The translations under genes were made by a program, and so were the position numbers. Under the pieces are notes generated by a model. That model was not told where the DNA came from, ran no database searches, and worked only from the letters and a program-made list of their open reading frames with translations. Of a DNA stretch of 64,000 nucleotides, positions 8,469 through 16,916 are shown one piece after another. Within the stretch, counting starts at the first letter, position 1, and each line of letters opens with the position of its first letter. The stretch covers positions 62,001 through 126,000 of the forward strand of contig CAYYUP010000006.1 in the NCBI GenBank assembly GCA_964474905.1. Reading direction: 5' to 3'. Source of the stretch: JADJRG01 sp964474905. Lineage in GTDB: Bacteria > Myxococcota_A > Polyangia > Nannocystales > Nannocystaceae.

Positions 8469-11206
8469 TCAGGGGCAGGGGCGCTGCCGGGCCGTTGATT
8501 GCGCCTCGCGGAGGCGACCGAGACGGCGCTCGATTCGGCCGTAGACGGTGTCTGTTGGGAAGCGCTGGGCACCGAGCGCGAGCGCGTCATCTTCGTCGAG
8601 ATCGTCGGCGCCAGCGGGTGTACCCATCAGCAGCTCGACGCCCTCTTCGACGGTTGCGATCGGCCAGATAAAGAAACGACGGGCGGCGATTGCCTCGATC
8701 ACGTCGGGACGGAGAATCAGCGTGCGCACGTTGGTATGGGGGATGACGACGCCCTGCGTACCGGTGAGCCCCTCGGCCCTGCAGAGATCGAAGAAGCCTT
8801 CGATCTTCTCGTTGACGCCGCCGACCGGGAGGATTCGTCCCCGTTGATCGACGCTGCCGGTGATGCCTAGATCCTGCCGAGCCGGCGCCTGTGCGAGGCT
8901 CGAGAGGATCGCAAAGAGCTCCGCAGAGGAGGCTGAGTCGCCCTCGATCGGCATGTAGGTCTGCTCAAAGACGACCGAGGCGCCAAAGACGATGGGCTCT
9001 GTGCGGGCGAAGCGGTCGTAGAGATAACCGCTGAGGATCATCATGCCCTTGGAGTGGATGGGCCCGGACATCTCGACCTCGCGGTCGATGTTGAGGGTGC
9101 CCTGGGTGCCGGCGTAGGTCACCGCGGTCACGCGGCAGGGACGTCCCACTGCCTGGAAGCCGTCGGAGATAACAGCCAGGCCGTTGACCTGACCGACACG
9201 GGAGCCCCGGAGTTCGACCCGCAGTGAGCCGTTTCGGTAGAGATCGATCAGTTTGTCGCGCATCTGTCCGTGGCGCTCCTGCACGGTGGCGCGGGCGCTG
9301 CGGAAGTGATCGGCGCGCAGGGACTCTCCGGGGGCGGCGATCGCCGCGGCCTCGGCGATGAGGTCGCTCAGCAGACCGACGTTGGTACTCACCCGCTCCT
9401 GATCTTCGGTGAGGCGGGCGCCGTATTGGATGAGCTCGCGCAGGCCCTCGCGGCTGCAGGGCGGCAGACCGCGGTGCAGGTGGAGCCAGTGGGCGACGCC
9501 GGGGTACACCGTGAGTGCCTCGCTGAGGGGCATGTCCTCGGTGAAGCCGGCGCGGATTTTAAAGAGCCTGCTGAACTCGGGATCGAGGTCCTGGAGCTGG
9601 GCGATCAGGTCGGGATCGGCGACCAAGAGCACCTTGAGATCGAGCTCGATCGGCTGGATCCGCAGGGCGTGCCCCTCGTCGGCCTCCTCGTGCGGTTGGA
9701 TCGCGTGCGCGAGCAAGCAGCCCTTCAGATGCTCGTAGACCCGCTCGCGTTTGATCAGCGAGTCGGCGTCGATCACCAGAAACCCACCGTTGGCTCGGTG
9801 GATGTCGCCCGCCAGGAAGGTGCCGGGTTCGGGGTAGCGGCTCTCGGTGGTCGGTGCGGCGATGCTGCGACCGAAGAGGCTGGCGAGGCTGACGTTGCGC
9901 GCCTGCACCAGAGGTGCCGCCGAGCCGCGCTCACAGGTCGTGAGCAGAGTCGGGATCACGAGACCGCGGGGGATCTCGGTGAGCGGGGGAGGGGTCGCGA
10001 GCGTGCTGTCGAGCTGGAAGAGTTGGATCAGGTAATCGTGCAGCTCGCTGATGAAAGAGCGCACCTGAGGGGTGGAGAGCGCGCTCTCGGGGATGCCCGC
10101 GAAGCACTCGGCAAAGGCGTTGCGGAGTGACTCGCGCTGGCGCTGCAGGAGGTGCGACGCGCTCTCGGCTTCGAGCAGCGCGAGTTGGCGTTGGGTCTCT
10201 TCGACGTGCGGACGGAGGTCGTCGAGGACGGTGACAAAGCGGTGACTTACGCCGTTGTCGTCCTCATCTTGCGGAGCGGGCTCACTCCTGTCGTGGGCGT
10301 CGTTTTGGGCCGGCTCGCGGGGAGCAGAAGCCGCGGCGTTGGTGGTGTTGTCTGGACGCGCAGGAGCACCGGTACTGGCAGTGTCATTTGGAGGAGCAGA
10401 AGCACCGATGTCGGTGGGGTCTTGCTCGGCGGAGTCGGTCGCGGGTCGATGCGCACCGTTTTGCGGGTCTTGCTCGGCGCTTGCGGACGACTCGCTCTCG
10501 TCTTGGAGAGCGGGTTTGTGTTCGCTCCTGTCGTCGTCGTCGTCGTCGTCGNNNNNNNNNNNNNNNNNNNNNNNNNNNNNNNNNNNNNNNNNNNNNNNNN
10601 NNNNNNNNNNNNNNNNNNNNNNNNNNNNNNNNNNNNNNNNNNNNNNNNNNNGTCGTCGAGCGGCACAAAGTCGAAGCCGTCGTCGCTGACGATCAGGGCG
10701 AGGCCGTACGTCGTTGCGACCTTGGAGAGCTCTTCGTGGAGCACGCGCTCGCCGGCACTTTGCTCGCGATGGATCTCGACTTGGAGGCGGTTTCGAGTGC
10801 GGCCCTCGAGGATCTCATGGGTCACACCGGCGAGGGTGCTGTGTAGCTCTTCGAGGGCGCGTACAAACGCGGGGCCGGTCGAGGTAGGTAGCCGCGCGGG
10901 GCGGGGCTCTAGCGGCCAGCGCTGGTTTGGCAGGAGCACGAGATCGCCAGCAGAGGGGCGACGGCGGGCCTCTTGCCGGGCGAGGGCCATGGCAGTGGAG
11001 GTGCGCCCGCAGCCGCGGCGACCGATCACCGCGACATTAAAGCCGGGTGCTCGCTCAGCGAGGCCGCGGATCAGCGCATCGACGGCGCGCTGCTGCGGGG
11101 CGAGGTGGATCTCCTCTGCCTGCTCGTTTGAGACCGGCTGGAGGATCGCCTCTTCGTTGACCTGAACACTGCACCGCTCGGCGGGCAGCGGGTCGCATGG
11201 GGGCAT
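8469..11206 (-). CDS. Lon-like ATP-dependent protease (COG1067 type), interrupted by an assembly gap
   Basis: One gene read on the minus strand from ATG 11206 (MPPCDPLPAERC) to a stop at 8469; the N run at 10552-10651 breaks it. The part before the gap has the GQ-type ATPase opening (APQQRAVDALIRGLAE) and a P-loop GRRGCGRT in which the usual Lys is Arg. After the gap come an acidic linker of about 100 residues opening with poly-Asp, then the ATPase block GDIHRANGGFLVIDAD and the Lon protease domain: the catalytic Ser in EGDSASSAEL (codon 8934-8936) and the Lys in GGVNEKIEGFF (8805-8807). It degrades or processes cytoplasmic proteins. The stop of the upstream H1-like gene is 2 bases before its ATG, so the two are coupled. 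About 880 residues are visible; the true length is unknown. Confidence 0.85.
10552..10651. other. Assembly gap (100 N) inside the Lon-like gene
   Basis: Exactly 100 N, the usual placeholder for a gap of unknown size. Both flanks are GTC repeats on the plus strand, which read as GAC (Asp) codons on the coding minus strand. The gap therefore hides a poly-Asp tract, and the frame on the two sides cannot be joined by counting. Confidence 0.95.
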
Positions 11207-11208
11207 AG

Positions 11209-13866
11209 CTAGTGGTCGTCTCCGGACCCTGAGGACCCTGCGCTCGACGCCGGCGATACGGGGTTTGTTGCGTTGGCGTCGGCGTGCGCGGCTGGGGTCG
11301 GGGCGGTGATCGGCGCACCTTGGGTTGTGCTCTCCGCTGGTGCGCCTTGCACAGGCACGGCCTGGGCAGGAGCTTGTGCGGGAGCCGCTTGTGCGGGAGC
11401 CGCCTGGGAAGGAGCAGGAGTCTGAGCAGGAGTCTGAGCAGGAGCAGCCTGGACAGGAGCAGCCTGGACAGGAGTCGCTTGGACTTGGGCAGGAGCCGCT
11501 TGGACAGGAGCAGCCTGGACAGGAGTCGCTTGGGCAGGAGCCGCCTGGACAGGAGTCGCTTGGACAGGAGCCGCTTGGACAGGAGCCGCTTGGACTTGGG
11601 CAGGAGCCGCTTGGACTTGGGCAGGAGCCGCTTGGACTTGGGCAGGAGCCGTTTGAGCAACCTTCACGGGAGCCGCTTGGGCAGGAGCAGCTTGAGCAAC
11701 CTTCACGGGAGCCGCTTGGACAGGAGCCGTTTGAGCAACCTTCACGGGAGCCGCTTGGACAGGAGNNNNNNNNNNNNNNNNNNNNNNNNNNNNNNNNNNN
11801 NNNNNNNNNNNNNNNNNNNNNNNNNNNNNNNNNNNNNNNNNNNNNNNNNNNNNNNNNNNNNNNNNGCCGCTTGGACAGGAGCCGTTTGAGCAACCTTCAC
11901 GGGAGCCGCTTGGACAGGAGTCGCTTGGACAGGAGCAGCTTGTGCGGGAGCAGCAGGAGTCGCTTGGACAGGAGCGGGCGGAGCAACTTTTACGGGAGCC
12001 GCTTGGACAGGAGTCGCTTGGACAGGAGCCTTCACGGGAGCCGCAGGAGCCGCCTTTGTGGTTTTCGCGACCTTCGCGACCTTCGCAGCAGGAGCAGTCT
12101 GAGGGGGCGCAGTAGGTTCTGCGGCCTCGGCCTCTTCCTCGTTAGGTTTGCCGCCGAGTGAGATGATCGTCTGTTCGATCGAGGCGAGCTGCTGTCTGTC
12201 GAGGTCGCTTTCTGGATCGTGGAGCATTTCACTAAGGAGCCTGTGCACAAGCGCCTGGTGCTCCTTGTTGGAGTCTTTGACGAGCTGCTCAAAAGTTGAG
12301 GTGCAGTCGTCTGGATCGCCGCGGGTATTGAGCACGCGGATGACACAGGTTTCGGCCCAACCGGGCGCCCTGGCGTAGAGGGCGGGCAACGCCTCGAGGA
12401 GCGCGCTCAGGTATTGCTCATCGGGGAAGTTTTCGAGGACATAGAGGATGTTCCAGTAGATCCCGTAGGGATCGCTATCCTCGAAGAGGCCGATGAACTC
12501 GGGCAGGAGGCTCGGGTCTCGGACGCCTTCGATCCTTTGGAGGAGACGCGGCAACTCGTCGAGGCCGTCATCCCCAAACTGGGCGGTCTTGTGGATGCGT
12601 GCGATCAGTGCGCGCGCGGACTCCACCGAGAGGGACTGTGGAACCTCGACATGAGGCTCTTCGTAGTCCTCTTCGAGGGCTGCCAAAACCGAAGAATGCG
12701 CCCGTGCTGGGGCCTGCTCGGTCTGATCGAGGCTCGTTACTTGGAGGACGTTCGAGAGGTCGAGGGAGATCAGGTGTTCGTCATCGGAGATGAGCGTCGG
12801 CTTCTTTACGACCGGGGGGGTCTCCGCCTCCGCAGGTGGTTTGCCCTCCGCGGCGGTCGCGTCTGTTGTCGCCTCGGTTGCGCTGTCGGAGGGCGACTCG
12901 CCCGCGGCTTTTTTGGTTGCGGCCGTTTTGGTTGCGGCCGTTTTTTTTGCTTCCTTTTTCGTTGTCACCTTTGTGGTCGTCTTCGCGGCTCGAGTCTTGG
13001 CAGCTTTGGCTTTCGCCAAAGCCTTGGCTTTTGCGGCTTTGGCTTTTGTAGCCTTCGCCTGTTCCATGGCCTTTGCTTTAGCGGCCCGAGCCTTTACGGC
13101 CTTGGCCTTTTCGAGGGCAATGGCCTTTGCGGCCTTAGCCTTTTCGAGGGCCTTGGCCTTGGCGGCCTTGGCCTTTGCGGCCTTGGCTTGTTCGAGGGCT
13201 TTGGCCTTTGCGGCCTTGGCCTTTTCGAGGGCCTTGGCCTTTGCGGCCTTGGCCTTTGCGGCCTTGGCTTGTTCGAGAGCCTTGGCCTTGGCGGCCTTGG
13301 CTTTCTCGAGAGCCTTGGCTTTTGCAGCCTTGGCTTTTGCAGCTTTGGCTTTTTCGAGGGCCTTGACCTTGGCGGCCTTGGCTTTCTCGAGAGCCTTGGT
13401 TTTTGCGGCTTTGGCCTTTGCTGCGGCGGTCTTTTTGGCGGCAGCGGTCTTTTTGGCAGCAGCGGTNNNNNNNNNNNNNNNNNNNNNNNNNNNNNNNNNN
13501 NNNNNNNNNNNNNNNNNNNNNNNNNNNNNNNNNNNNNNNNNNNNNNNNNNNNNNNNNNNNNNNNNNGGCCGCCTTCTTCTTTGGGGCCGCCTTCTTCTTG
13601 GTGGCCGCCTTCTTCTTTGGGGCCGCCTTCTTCTTTGGGGCCGCCTTCTTCTTTGGGGCCGCCTTCTTTTTTGGGGCCGCCTTCTTTTTTGGGGCCGCCT
13701 TCTTCTTTTTGGTGGCCGCCTTCTTTTTTGGGGTCGTCTTTTTTGCGGCCTTTTTCTTGGCAGCAGTCTTTTTGACGGCCTTCTTCTTGTTTGACTTCTT
13801 CTTCGCGCTTACGCGGGAGCTCGAAGTTGAGGTCTTCTTAGCGGTCTTGGAACGCCTCGTTGCCAC
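11209..13866 (-). CDS. Histone-H1-like Lys/Ala-rich protein with a HEAT-like core and a Val-Gln-Ala-Pro tail (two assembly gaps)
   Basis: Read on the minus strand from GTG 13866 (MATRRSKTAKK) to TAG 11209. Four parts are visible. (1) A Lys/Ala/Pro tail of repeated KKKAAP units, like the C-terminal tail of H1 or bacterial HU extensions. (2) After the gap at 13467-13566, a long repeat of AKAKALEKAKA type, likely one highly charged helix. (3) An ordinary globular region (about 12770-12130) of short helix pairs such as LPEFIGLFEDSDPYGIYW and ILYVLENFPDEQYLSALLEA, resembling HEAT-like or Imm30-type folds. (4) A tail of VQAAPVQATPVQ repeats with the gap at 11766-11865, ending SSGSGDDH. The Lon-like protease starts 2 bases after its stop. 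DNA or polyanion binding is inferred from charge; the function is unknown. Confidence 0.75.
11766..11865. other. Assembly gap (100 N) inside the VQAAP repeat tail
   Basis: 100 N placed inside a tract of 15-39-base near-identical repeats encoding Val-Gln-Ala-Ala-Pro units. The same sequence, GCCGCTTGGACAGGAG, sits on both sides, so the assembler probably collapsed or could not cross the repeat. The copy number is unknown. Confidence 0.95.
13467..13566. other. Assembly gap (100 N) inside the Lys/Ala repeat
   Basis: 100 N between KKKAAP-type repeats (upstream in the gene) and AAAKKTAAAKAK repeats (downstream). On the right flank, units of 18-24 bases recur almost unchanged, which explains the break. 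Confidence 0.95.
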
Positions 13867-13961
13867 TCGGACTATCTACGCGAATCACTGCTTCGAAGGC
13901 AAGCCCGGTCGTCACGCCGGGGTATGGTTTACCGGTGGTCTCGCGCACGGTTGCGACTTCG

Positions 13962-14552
13962 GTGGTTAAGGTCTCGGGTCCTTCTCCGGGGCTAGGAGCG
14001 CTGCAAGAACGCCTCAAAGAGTTGCGCTCGCGTCAGCCTGGGGCGTTGATCGAGCGCTATCTCGACCAGCTCCCAGTCTTTGGAAAACGGGTGTACATAG
14101 CCCCTGGGGCGGCGATCGTCGGTGATGTAGAGCTCGGTGATGAGGTCAGCGTTTGGTACGGCTGCGTACTTCGCGGGGACGTCAATCGAATCGAAATCGG
14201 TGCGCGTTCCAACGTCCAGGATGGGGCTGTCATCCACGTAGGCGATCACGATGGGGTGCGGATCGCCGAGGAGGTCGTTATCGGCCATCGTGCTGTTGTG
14301 CACGGGGCTGTGATCGGCGGAGGCACTCTGATCGGCGCGCAAGCGACGATCCTCGACGGTGCGGTGATCGGTGAGGGTTCTGTGATCGGTGCGGCGGCAT
14401 TGGTCACCGCAGGCACCACGATCCCGCCGCGCAGTCTTGTGCTCGGAGTGCCTGGAAAGGTCGTCAAGCGCCTCAAATCAGCGGATGAGGCATTTCACCG
14501 CAGCCTTGCGGGGAAATACACGCGTCTCGCCCACAACTACCGCGTCGGTTGA
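13962..14552 (+). CDS. Gamma-carbonic-anhydrase-family protein (left-handed beta-helix)
   Basis: 196 residues from GTG 13962. The hexapeptide repeat ([LIV]-G-x4) is clear throughout: IAPGAAIVGDVELGDEV, IRIAEEVVIGHRAVVHG, AVIGEGSVIGAAALV. The metal-site histidines of gamma-class enzymes are present: one in GAVIHVG and two in VIGHRAVVHG. The conserved Arg in LRGDVNRI and Gln/Asp in NVQDG are also there. The family forms trimers with zinc or iron between subunits; many members are carbonic anhydrases and others only bind metal. The frame is open to 13860, overlapping the divergent H1-like gene, so GTG 13962 is preferred; an intermediate GTG is possible. The C-terminal KSADEAFHR helix fits the family. 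Confidence 0.85.
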   Translation: MVKVSGPSPGLGALQERLKELRSRQPGALIERYLDQLPVFGKRVYIAPGAAIVGDVELGDEVSVWYGCVLRGDVNRIEIGARSNVQDGAVIHVGDHDGVRIAEEVVIGHRAVVHGAVIGGGTLIGAQATILDGAVIGEGSVIGAAALVTAGTTIPPRSLVLGVPGKVVKRLKSADEAFHRSLAGKYTRLAHNYRVG

Positions 14553-14595
14553 GAAGAGCGCTCCGTCGCAGGGGATCTTCTCTAATTTTGAAAAA

Positions 14596-14662
14596 GACCT
14601 CGAGAGGTCGGTCGCACGAGATCTTCTAATTTTTGGGGACCAGGCATTCGTCCCCCAAAAAA
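14596..14662. terminator. Hairpins between convergent genes, possible terminator
   Basis: A short inverted repeat GACCTC-GA-GAGGTC (14596-14609) is followed by a larger hairpin with arms TTTTTGGGGAC (14630-14640) and GTCCCCCAAAAAA (14650-14662), one base bulged. The site lies between genes ending at 14552 (+) and 14708 (-). Neither direction has a clean U-tract after the stem, so this is not a standard intrinsic terminator. A near-repeat GATCTTCT(CT)AATTTT flanks the first hairpin. Confidence 0.35.
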
Positions 14663-14707
14663 CTCAGAGGGCTTGAAGCGGTGATCGCGGACAGCTTCGA
14701 ACGGCCC

Positions 14708-15160
14708 TTACGGGTCGCCGGTGCCGGTATCCGTGTCGCTATCCTGTGTCGTCGAGCCTGTAGAGGTCGTGGTGGTATCTGTGGTGGTGCCTGTGGTGGT
14801 GCCTGTGGTGTTTTCGCCGAGATCGGGGATCTCGCAGATCCCGTCGACATTGCGGCAGCGTAGGCCTTCGCAGCAGCTCGGGTGCTCGAAGCACCAGCGT
14901 CCGAGATCCAGGGCTTGGATGCAGAGCGCAGGATCTTCACACCGAGCGTTACCGCGCTCTCCGCCGAAACTCTCGGCGCTGTATTCGGCGACGCAGATGC
15001 CCTCGCTTTCGCAGTCGCTGGCGCCGTCACAGGCGTCACCGGTGGTCGAAGAGGTGGAGGATCCAGAGCCCCCCGAGGTCGATGCGGTCGTGGCAGTGCT
15101 GCTCGTCGGTGGCGGACAGGCCCCGCAGAGGAGCAGTAGGGGCACCAAGAGAGCGCGCAT
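14708..15160 (-). CDS. Cys-rich lipoprotein of unknown function
   Basis: 150 residues. MRALLVPLLLLCGACPPP is a lipoprotein signal with the acylated Cys probably at residue 12 (GAC). A Thr/Ser/Gly linker follows. The core has paired cysteines of an EGF- or dickkopf-like spacing (CDGASDCESEGICV, CFEHPSCCEGLRCRNVDGICE), and the C-terminus is again a Thr/Asp-rich tail. Thr/Ser linkers next to a lipobox are typical of surface lipoproteins in Nannocystaceae. The ATG at 15160 is preferred over the upstream frame opening at 15199 because it puts the signal at the N-terminus. No function can be assigned. Confidence 0.75.
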   Translation of the reverse strand: MRALLVPLLLLCGACPPPTSSTATTASTSGGSGSSTSSTTGDACDGASDCESEGICVAEYSAESFGGERGNARCEDPALCIQALDLGRWCFEHPSCCEGLRCRNVDGICEIPDLGENTTGTTTGTTTDTTTTSTGSTTQDSDTDTGTGDP

Positions 15161-15275
15161 CAGCGGATCGTAGGGGGCTCTCAACATGAGTTCAACCATC
15201 CAGGGCAGAGACCGAACGCGGGGGCGGGAGCGGACGTCGCGTGAGTACCGCGTACTCGTGGGAGCTCAGGGCAGC

Positions 15276-15839
15276 TCAGGGCTCGTAGACGCAGCGGATC
15301 GTGAAGGGTTTGCGATCGCGGGCGACGGTCGTTGACTGGCCGCCCTTCGGGTCGACGATCCAGGCCTGTTTTGCGTCCTCTTTGTAGGCGGTGCCTGTCC
15401 AATGGAAGCCTTCTTTATCCTCTAGGGCGTCGATGCCGGCGAAAAGCTTGGCCTCCTCGAGGCTCGGCAGTCGCCAGCCTCCTTTGTACGCGCCCAGGCC
15501 GAATTCTCGGCAGTGGATCTCTCCCGCCGGTTGCAGCTTTTTGGGGCAGGCATGCTCGGCAGTGCAGCGCTGGATGTAAAGCGCTGGCTTCTCGTGGAGA
15601 TAGGCCCCCTTGGGCGGAGGCGGAGGCTTGGCGGTGGGCGTCGCGAAGGTCTTTTTTGTGTCGCCCTTGTCGTCCTTGTCGTCCTTGTCGCCCTTGTCAT
15701 CCTTTTCACTCGCAGCTTTGTCTTGCGCGGGCTCGGGCTTTGCGTGGGCGTCTGCAGGTTTGGAGTCGCAGCCGGCGAAGGCAAAGGCAAAGGCAAAGGC
15801 AAAGGCAAAGGCAAAGGCGAGTCCTGGGCGAGCGAGCAT
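15276..15839 (-). CDS. Lipoprotein with DUF1566/Lcl-type C-terminal domain and a repeat-built signal peptide
   Basis: 187 residues. The signal peptide is MLARPGL followed by Ala-Phe pairs ending AGC at residues 21-23, so the acylated residue is C23. The hydrophobic core is built from the hexanucleotide repeat at 15775-15816. A charged linker (KDDKGDKDDKDDKGD) follows, then a domain with REFGLGAYKGGWRLPSLEEA, FHWTGTAYKED and FTIRCVY. This is the pattern of DUF1566 (Lcl C-terminal) and formylglycine-sulfatase-like domains, where GWRLPT/S..E precedes the fold core. The Cys residues in RCTAEHACPKK probably pair. Probably anchored in the inner or outer membrane facing the periplasm. Same strand as the lipoprotein at 14708-15160, 115 bases upstream. 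Confidence 0.75.
   Translation of the reverse strand: MLARPGLAFAFAFAFAFAFAFAGCDSKPADAHAKPEPAQDKAASEKDDKGDKDDKDDKGDTKKTFATPTAKPPPPPKGAYLHEKPALYIQRCTAEHACPKKLQPAGEIHCREFGLGAYKGGWRLPSLEEAKLFAGIDALEDKEGFHWTGTAYKEDAKQAWIVDPKGGQSTTVARDRKPFTIRCVYEP
15775..15816 (-). repeat. Hexanucleotide tandem repeat inside a signal-peptide coding region
   Basis: Six perfect copies of GCAAAG (15781-15816) plus one variant GCGAAG (15775-15780), read on the minus strand as Phe-Ala dipeptides. Being a multiple of three, gain or loss of copies changes the length of the hydrophobic core in steps of two residues without a frameshift. Confidence 0.9.
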
Positions 15840-15966
15840 GGGCGGCAGAGTAGCGCGGCACAGTGGCAGAAGAGCGCGGTGCTCCTGGGATCCCGCGGCA
15901 GAGTCGAGATGCGTTCACGACAAAGGGTCCGGCGGAGGTGCGCTGCACTCCTGGTACCCTGCGGGG

Positions 15967-16776
15967 GTGGCTGTTTCGGCAAGGGCTCCTCATCTTCGGC
16001 GCATAAGCTCGGGGCGCGGTCGGCCGCGCCTGGACAGCAGCGCCTGGGTCGCCTGTACCTTTCAGATCCTCCGCGCTCGCTGGCCTGTGCTCCTTGGGAT
16101 CAGCGCGCTCTCGCTGGCACCCGCATGGTGGCTCGGTGAGCGTGTTCCGACGGGAGAGTGGGCCCTGGCCGTAAAGTTTGGAGTGCCGTGGGTGGCGGCC
16201 CTCATCGGCGAGTCGGCGCTGCTCGGATTAGCCGCTCAAACCCTCGCCGATCAGCCTTCTCGACCCTTTAAAATGCTCGTGCGGGCGCTCTGGAAGTTGC
16301 CTGTGATGGGCGCCGTGATCGTGATGCGGATCCTCGCGGTGGGCAGTGTTCTCGGTCTCGGCCTGCTGGCTGCCGATCACGCGGGTGACTACGCTTCGCT
16401 GCTGGTTGTGACCGCGGTGATCATCGCGATCGCGGTCTCTTCGACCCTCTCGCAGGCCTCTGCCATCGCCTTTTGCGGAAGGGGAGGGCCGATCCGGGCG
16501 CTGTTCCTGTCCGCGGAGTTGACCCGCGATCTGCGCTTCACTGTGTTTAAGGCCAGGGCCAAGCTGGTTGTGATCCTGTTGTTGCTCAGCGTTGCGGTCG
16601 ACAGGATCGCCGAATTTTCTCCGGTCCTCGGCATTGGTGGACACTATCTGCTCGAACTCCTGTGGTTTTGCACAGGGGCGCTTTTGACCTCCGTCACGTT
16701 TCTTGTGCTGCGCGCGCGCAGAGATCGCCGACGCCTCGAGGTCACTGCCGGCGAGATCGTCGGTGAGATCGTCTAG
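15967..16776 (+). CDS. Multi-pass membrane protein of unknown function
   Basis: 269 residues from GTG 15967. About six hydrophobic segments are visible, for example WPVLLGISALSLAPAWWLG, FGVPWVAALIGESALLGLAA, MGAVIVMRILAVGSVLGLGLL, ASLLVVTAVIIAIAVS and LLELLWFCTGALLTSVTFLVL. A cytosolic-looking loop RALFLSAELTRDLRFTVFKARAK lies between TMs 4 and 5, and the C-terminus is charged. I do not recognise the family. The frame is open far upstream over the repeat of the divergent gene, so the start is a best guess near the 127-base divergent spacer. Confidence 0.65.
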   Translation: MAVSARAPHLRRISSGRGRPRLDSSAWVACTFQILRARWPVLLGISALSLAPAWWLGERVPTGEWALAVKFGVPWVAALIGESALLGLAAQTLADQPSRPFKMLVRALWKLPVMGAVIVMRILAVGSVLGLGLLAADHAGDYASLLVVTAVIIAIAVSSTLSQASAIAFCGRGGPIRALFLSAELTRDLRFTVFKARAKLVVILLLLSVAVDRIAEFSPVLGIGGHYLLELLWFCTGALLTSVTFLVLRARRDRRRLEVTAGEIVGEIV

Positions 16777-16825
16777 CCGCGGATTCGGGGACAGAGCTTG
16801 CTGGCGGCATGAGTGCACCGAGTGA

Positions 16826-16867
16826 CGATCGCATGGGGCGCGATCGCATGGGGCGGCGATCGCATGG
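16826..16867. repeat. Three tandem CGATCGCATGG repeats
   Basis: The 11-mer CGATCGCATGG starts at 16826, 16841 and 16857, a spacing of 15-16 bases. Two copies contain the octamer palindrome GCGATCGC. They lie in the 140-base spacer before the cysteine desulfurase gene, about 50-90 bases upstream of its start. This could be an operator array or a chance cluster. Confidence 0.5.
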
Positions 16868-16916
16868 AGGTTCGGCTGCTTCCCACGGGTGCGAGCACTT
16901 CGGGTAGCGTAGGGCG

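Noticed and set aside
12414..13794. Long plus-strand frames rich in Gly/Leu/Phe or Ala/Phe across the repeat region
   Set aside because: They are antisense of the Lys/Ala repeat gene; the minus strand gives the known H1-like pattern and a continuous frame into a globular domain.
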